From contig NC_088314.1 in the NCBI RefSeq assembly GCF_910592395.1, positions 5,146,001-5,210,000 on the forward strand: a DNA stretch of 64,000 bases, written 5' to 3'. The position numbers and the translations under genes are program-made. Below, piece by piece: positions 59,753 to 64,000 of the stretch (positions within the stretch are counted from its first letter, which is position 1; the number at the start of each line of letters is the position of its first letter). The DNA is from Lineus longissimus (taxonomy: Eukaryota > Nemertea > Pilidiophora > Heteronemertea > Lineidae). Under the pieces are notes generated by a model. The model ran no database searches and was not told where the DNA came from. It saw only the letters and a program-made list of their open reading frames with translations.

Positions 59753-62700
59753 CTGGAATGGAACCGGGATTAAAAATAAAATATGTTAATGGGAAACTTG
59801 AGTGATCCTGGGCTGGGTTGTTCAAAACAAGTTATGAAGTCACTAACTTAACGTGAGCCAATCTTAACGCTCCTTCGTGAGGGTCCGTTAGCCTAGACTT
59901 AAAGTCAAGTTAGTCACTCACCTTTTTGAACAACCGGGCCATTGTTTTCAATGGAAACAATTCAGGATAAGGTAGAAAGTGTTTTAGGGGCATTTACCAC
60001 CTCTGATCAGTTGGAGGCTCAGCACAAAAGTGGCAACATGTCTGCATGATTTCGTACACAAGAACTGGTACCAGCGCATGAAAGATGGCGGACGCAATTT
60101 GAAACCTCCTTCCATGAAACAACATGATTGAATTACGTTTTGTATAACCAAGACTTCGTCTCAATACACGAACCGAACAAATTAGGGTCATGTTTTAAAG
60201 TCATAAAGCAAAAAGACAGTGTCATGCATGAATTTAACTGAAGAAAGCGTTTTTAAAAAAAACTGAGATAATTTTTAAGGAATGTTTGAAAAAAACAAAA
60301 AGAAGTTAGTGAAACATGTCAACGTCCTTTCGTTCAATCACTATGCCTTGTCCCATCCTCTGCAATAAATTACCTAAGGCAACGATCCAGTCCGCTTATA
60401 CGACTAACCGTCACACTTCAGTTTCTCGCCGTTTCTGTTTCCGCTTTTTGCGGTAAGGTTGAGCATTGTTTTCACTGTCATCGCTGTCAGTGTTGTAGTT
60501 GACGTCCGAAAGATTGTATTCCACTGTAACTGGATGGAGACCTGCCGACAATGGCCGCGGCGATGTGGGCTCGTCTAAGGCGACCGGGCTGTACTCCATT
60601 ACCGGGGGTATGTCCTCGGCAGGGAATTTATAATCCACAGGAACTGCGGGGATAGAGCCTCCTCGGTCCGAGAACCTGTATTCAACCGGGATATTTTCCG
60701 TGCCATCGGTTATGTCGTATTCTATTGGGATTCCTTTAACACCTACAAGAGAGGGACAGTCTACACTTTCAGTAGTTGATGTGCATGCTGCTTGTGTCTC
60801 ACATGCTCTCCACATCAGTGCCGCGGCGTGGCTGTGGATGCACCCACAATCTATGCAGTGTCGTTCATGCAATGTGCATCATCGTTGCTCATACCATCTC
60901 ATTTGAAATGCAGAAGCAACTTGCAGTGACATTGTATACGGTGCATTTTTGGACGAGAAATGTACACGAATGCGAAAGTACGCGGGGTTGTGATGCGGTG
61001 CCATTGTTTCCTGGCGACTTGGGGTGTGTCTTTTCTCGTAGTTATTCATCAGATGAGTCTGTGAAGCGTGCAAGTGACAGCATCAGTAACCACCTGAATG
61101 TGTCACCACCAATTCTGTGCGGCAGAATCCGCAGCAGTTACAGGCGTGCAAATTGTGGTGCGGTGGCTCCCCTGCGACCCCGTCATGCTGGCTGCTGACG
61201 GGTATGATGCCGGTCTTGAGATATCCGTGAAGCCTTGGTACCTTGTTCATGTACGTGTCATCTATGTGTCAAAGCAGTGAGTAATTTTGTGCAATACCTA
61301 TAAGACCATCTCAATGAACAAAATCTCATTGGCAAGTTCTTAATACAAAGGGAAGTTGCTGACGATGTTGTAAATCAATTGAAGAAACGTAAGGTTTAAG
61401 TAAAAGTTGTCAAAACAGAATTAAATCAATGAGGGGATTGAACAAAGCAGGACACGAGCGGAAAACCTATCCTTATGGCAATCATATGCATCCCAAATCT
61501 AGAAAAAAAGTAAACAGCTAGTTTTCGTCACGCGCATTTTGTAGTTGCATCAATAATCCGCATTCTGCCAGATAGTACATTGTTCAGTCACTGTGGTTGA
61601 AGGCTTTGAAAATATACACGAAGGAGGAGACCAATCTGGTCAAGAGAAACATAGTAAAACAACATCTTTTAAAAAAAAACTTACTCGGTGATTGCACATC
61701 TCCATTCATCACAGAACTCGTGTCGTAGTCACATGACCTAGATTTGGAGAAAAATGGCCGCCGTGACCCGTTTTTGGCAATGGACGTCTTTATTGATGTT
61801 GAGTTGGCCTGTCTAACATTTTTATGGGGCTGGAAGACTACTATGTATATTTTGGGAGCAAACATGCACCAGAGCGCCACAGTGGCACTGATGCTGATGC
61901 ACATGCATAGCGCCGTAGTCTGAATCTGAAACGATTAATGATTATTATGATGAGCAAAAACAATATTATTACAGGACTGTTCATGAAATGTATCGACATA
62001 GCCCTTTGCTTTCGCCCTCGTCTAACGCGTTGATCCCGGACCGCATGATTATAATGTCATGGCAAAATATCGACTGATGAAATGTATTTTTGTTTCCCTT
62101 CACATCTAAACCATTTTTTCTTCTTAATCTAACTTTCCATGAAAGTATGCCTATTGACGTTGGTTTGTCAACTTGTTCAACGCTGAAATGTATGTGAATG
62201 AATGTACGCATTCGGGGAATTAAAAAGCGCATGAGAAGCTTTAACCACGGTAATCAACGACCTTTCTCTTACACGATATTCCGCAACTTTCTTTGTACGC
62301 AACTTTCAAACTGTCACATTCGACACCTGAGGTAAGCTTACCTGGAAAGTATTGTTCGTTCCAAAATAGATTGGCACAAAGGCAAGCCACACAATGCATG
62401 TCGAGTACATAGTAAATGCAATGTACTTCGCCTCATTGAAATTTTCCGGTATATTCCTCGTTTTAAAGGCAAAAGCTGTGCACAGAATGATCAGGATCAT
62501 GTTGTAGAACAGTGATATCACTATCGCCACGTTGTCCACTTTGCACTTTAAAACCACTGACTCCCTGTCAGGGTAAACCAGGACTGTCCCTGGTAGGTCC
62601 ATCCCCAACCACGTGATGTCGCCTATCATTTGAACTGATATCAGGCATGCGCAAATGATCAGTTGTGATTTCGGACTTGTGTAACTCGGCCTTTTCACCA

Positions 62701-63266
62701 TAGCTTTGATGCCACGGTTGAAAATCCGACTTAGCCGGTTTGTCTTTGTGAACAGGGCAGCATAACTGATCGATAGAGAAAGCCCCGTCCCGATTCTGAG
62801 CAAAGTACAAGTGAAGGTCGTAGGTTTTGCGATCATGATAAAAGTCATACAGAAACACATGAATAATCCGAGAAGAAGGACGTAGCAAAGTTCTCGTCCG
62901 GACGCCATTATGATCGGAGTCCGGTTGTACTTTGCGAATACGATGATCACGAGTAAAATGCACAATATTCCAAAACATGACACGGCTACGGGAACGACTG
63001 CCCAGGCGGAGTCCCAGGACATGTACATGATGGGTAACGTTACGCATTCTGTCCGATTCCAGTTCGGTCGTGAGCCGTTCTCGCACGACTTGCAAATATG
63101 CTCGTCAAACACCACTTCGAATGGTTGACATTTTACACAGATCCAACAGCAGACATTTTTGGCGCTTTTCCTGAAACCCGCTGGACAGGGGTCGCTGCAG
63201 CGCGATATTGGGCGCCCCATATATTTTTCCGTCCGCCATTTTAGACGCTCCGCGTGTAGAGTCAGG
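59559..63266 (-). CDS. Group II-like metabotropic glutamate receptor, 3' half of gene
   Basis: Class C GPCR. Exons 62342-63266 and 61685-61925 join in phase 0, then phase 1 leads to either of two terminal exons (60411-60742 or 59559-59752). The first encodes the end of the cysteine-rich domain (ISRCSDPCPAG, CCWICVKCQPFEVV) and TM1-TM6; the second encodes TM7 (IQTTALCMCISISATVALWC, MFAPKIYIVVFQPHKNVR) and the proximal tail. SRCSDPC, WDSAWAVVPV, GRELCYVLLLG, FMCFCMTFIMIAKP, AALFTKTNRLSRIF, PENFNEAKYIAFTMYSTCIV and FQPHKNV point to the mGluR2/3 type, which couples to Gi/o and acts presynaptically in vertebrates. The ligand-binding Venus-flytrap exons lie right of 64000. Both possible C-termini look like class I PDZ ligands (ETEV, ESTL). 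Confidence 0.9.
59810..59940. mobile_element. MITE, about 131 bp, terminal inverted repeats
   Basis: The left end GGGCTGGGTTGTTCAAAA and right end (reverse complement) GGCCCGGTTGTTCAAAA match. Inner parts also pair (AGTCACTAACTTAACGTGAG against GAGTGACTAACTTGACTTTA). No coding capacity and no clear target-site duplication. It lies in the mGluR intron, about 57 bp upstream of the exon B acceptor. Confidence 0.75.
60411..60742 (-). CDS. mGluR alternative terminal exon A
   Basis: Acceptor CCCTCTCTTGTAG before 60742; split Ser plus 109 residues, stop at 60411. The tail has about five imperfect repeats of a P-[IV]-x-[ED]-Y motif (IPIEYDITD, IPVEYRFSD, VPVDYKFPA, PPVMEYSPV, HPVTVEYNLSD), an acidic patch (TDSDDSENN), a basic patch (RKKRKQKRR) and ends ETEV. 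Without the splice, the frame would run further upstream as an unrelated ORF. Confidence 0.7.
61685..61925 (-). CDS. mGluR exon: TM7 and proximal tail
   Basis: Acceptor AATCGTTTCAG before 61925; donor CCGA|GTAAGT after 61685, phase 1. Encodes TM7 and a basic, Ser-rich tail (SIKTSIAKNGSRRPF, SKSRSCDYDTSS). Confidence 0.9.
62342..63266 (-). CDS. mGluR exon: cysteine-rich end and TM1-TM6
   Basis: Acceptor TTTCTGTTTCAG before 63266; donor TTCCAG|GTAAGC after 62342; one split base plus 308 codons. The usual intracellular loops and the TM3 and TM6 motifs are intact. A 14 bp palindrome (AGGTAAGCTTACCT) covers the donor. Confidence 0.93.
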
Positions 63267-64000
63267 CTGAAACAGAAATCGTTTTTATCAAGTAGTGTGA
63301 GTGAAATTTAAGGGGCCACTTTCATTCGCGTACGCTGTGAACATGAGATATATGCATTAATTGCTGGAAATGAGATATATGCATTAATATGTCAGTAGTG
63401 CTGTCATACGCACGCCAAAGCGATTAAACTCGACATGCATGAGAGTTTGATATCAGTCCACACAATGAAACTGCTGCAACTGATATTCTTCATGGTTTTT
63501 TGCTCGCTTTCCTGTCTAAATTTTTTTTCATTCACTTGACGCGAAACTGCCGAGTCGTTTTCGAAATCCGACCAGTAGCTTGTTGGAGTAGCGTGGTTTG
63601 GAAAGGTTTTCTGCTTTATTGTAAATCCAAGCCACATCACTTTCCTAATCACACCCGTAGAAATAATATTTTTTCATCCAACCTCACAGAGAGACTCCAC
63701 ACCGCTATGAAGTGGATCCAGTCATAATCAACTTGTAATGTGAGGCCCGGGGAGGTTTTGTTCGAGGCGCCATTGAAGATGTTTCTCTCAGTCACAAAAA
63801 TGCTTTTGGTACTATACGCGCCTTGACACCAACTAAAAAGGGTGAGGTTCCGATTTCACACATTATTAGCGAGTGTCCACGATAAAAGGCGGCATCAGAC
63901 TACATCACTTAACATAGAACGAACATAGAAGCAAGCTAGCGAGGAAGCGAGGGAGCAATTCGAACCAACGGCCTCTCAATTCCTTTAGCCTTACGCCGCC
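63267..64000. other. mGluR intron, right edge of window
   Basis: No further receptor exon seen. A short direct repeat (TGAGATATATGCATTAAT, about 63344-63390) occurs twice. Confidence 0.6.

Noticed and set aside
62568-63095. 175-codon minus-strand ORF
   Set aside because: It overlaps the mGluR transmembrane exon in another frame; its sequence shows no family and the receptor frame is clearly the real one.
63930-64000. GGTTCGAATT on the minus strand, like a tRNA B-box
   Set aside because: No A-box at the right distance and no cloverleaf could be drawn; cut by the window edge.

Overview
This is eukaryotic DNA: AT-rich, gene-sparse, with short exons bounded by GT-AG splice sites, long introns, and animal-specific families (Wnt, novel PKC, group II-like metabotropic glutamate receptor, PRDM-type SET). 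The mix suggests a marine bilaterian invertebrate. A TTTAGCTCACC-ended small repeat at 13.3 kb and frequent TACATGTACATG tracts make a lophotrochozoan (mollusc or brachiopod) my best guess, but I cannot prove it. All confidently recognised genes lie on the minus strand.

Layout. 1.60-1.75 kb: first coding exon of a PKC delta/theta-like kinase; the rest lies left of the window. 1.8-28 kb: intron or intergenic DNA with no recognisable exon, holding a 30-bp-unit satellite with higher-order structure (11.74-12.64 kb), G/C homopolymers and small repeats. 29.1-31.4 kb: a complete four-exon gene for a YqcI/YcgG-family protein with a hydrophobic N-terminus and a CRE/E-box just upstream. 31.9-32.3 kb: a large, nearly perfect inverted repeat. 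33.9-38.5 kb: the last three coding exons of Wnt7. 38.5-47.5 kb: nothing recognisable. 48.4-51.5 kb: an unrecognised multi-exon gene with a PAN/apple-like module. 53.0-56.2 kb: an eight-exon gene predicted to encode signal peptide + PRDM9-like SET domain + PLAT domain, the most unusual object here. 59.6-63.3 kb: 3' half of a group II-like mGluR gene with two alternative terminal exons, each ending in a PDZ-ligand-like C-terminus.

Exon models were built by hand: reading frame, splice consensus and intron phase had to agree at each junction. For the YqcI-like, Wnt7, SET-PLAT (exons 2-8) and mGluR genes every junction agrees. For the PAN gene two junctions use weak splice sites.

A recurring pattern: in three unrelated genes (Wnt7 exon 3, YqcI-like exon 2, SET-PLAT exon 4) decayed tandem copies of an exon end and its flank lie in the adjacent intron.
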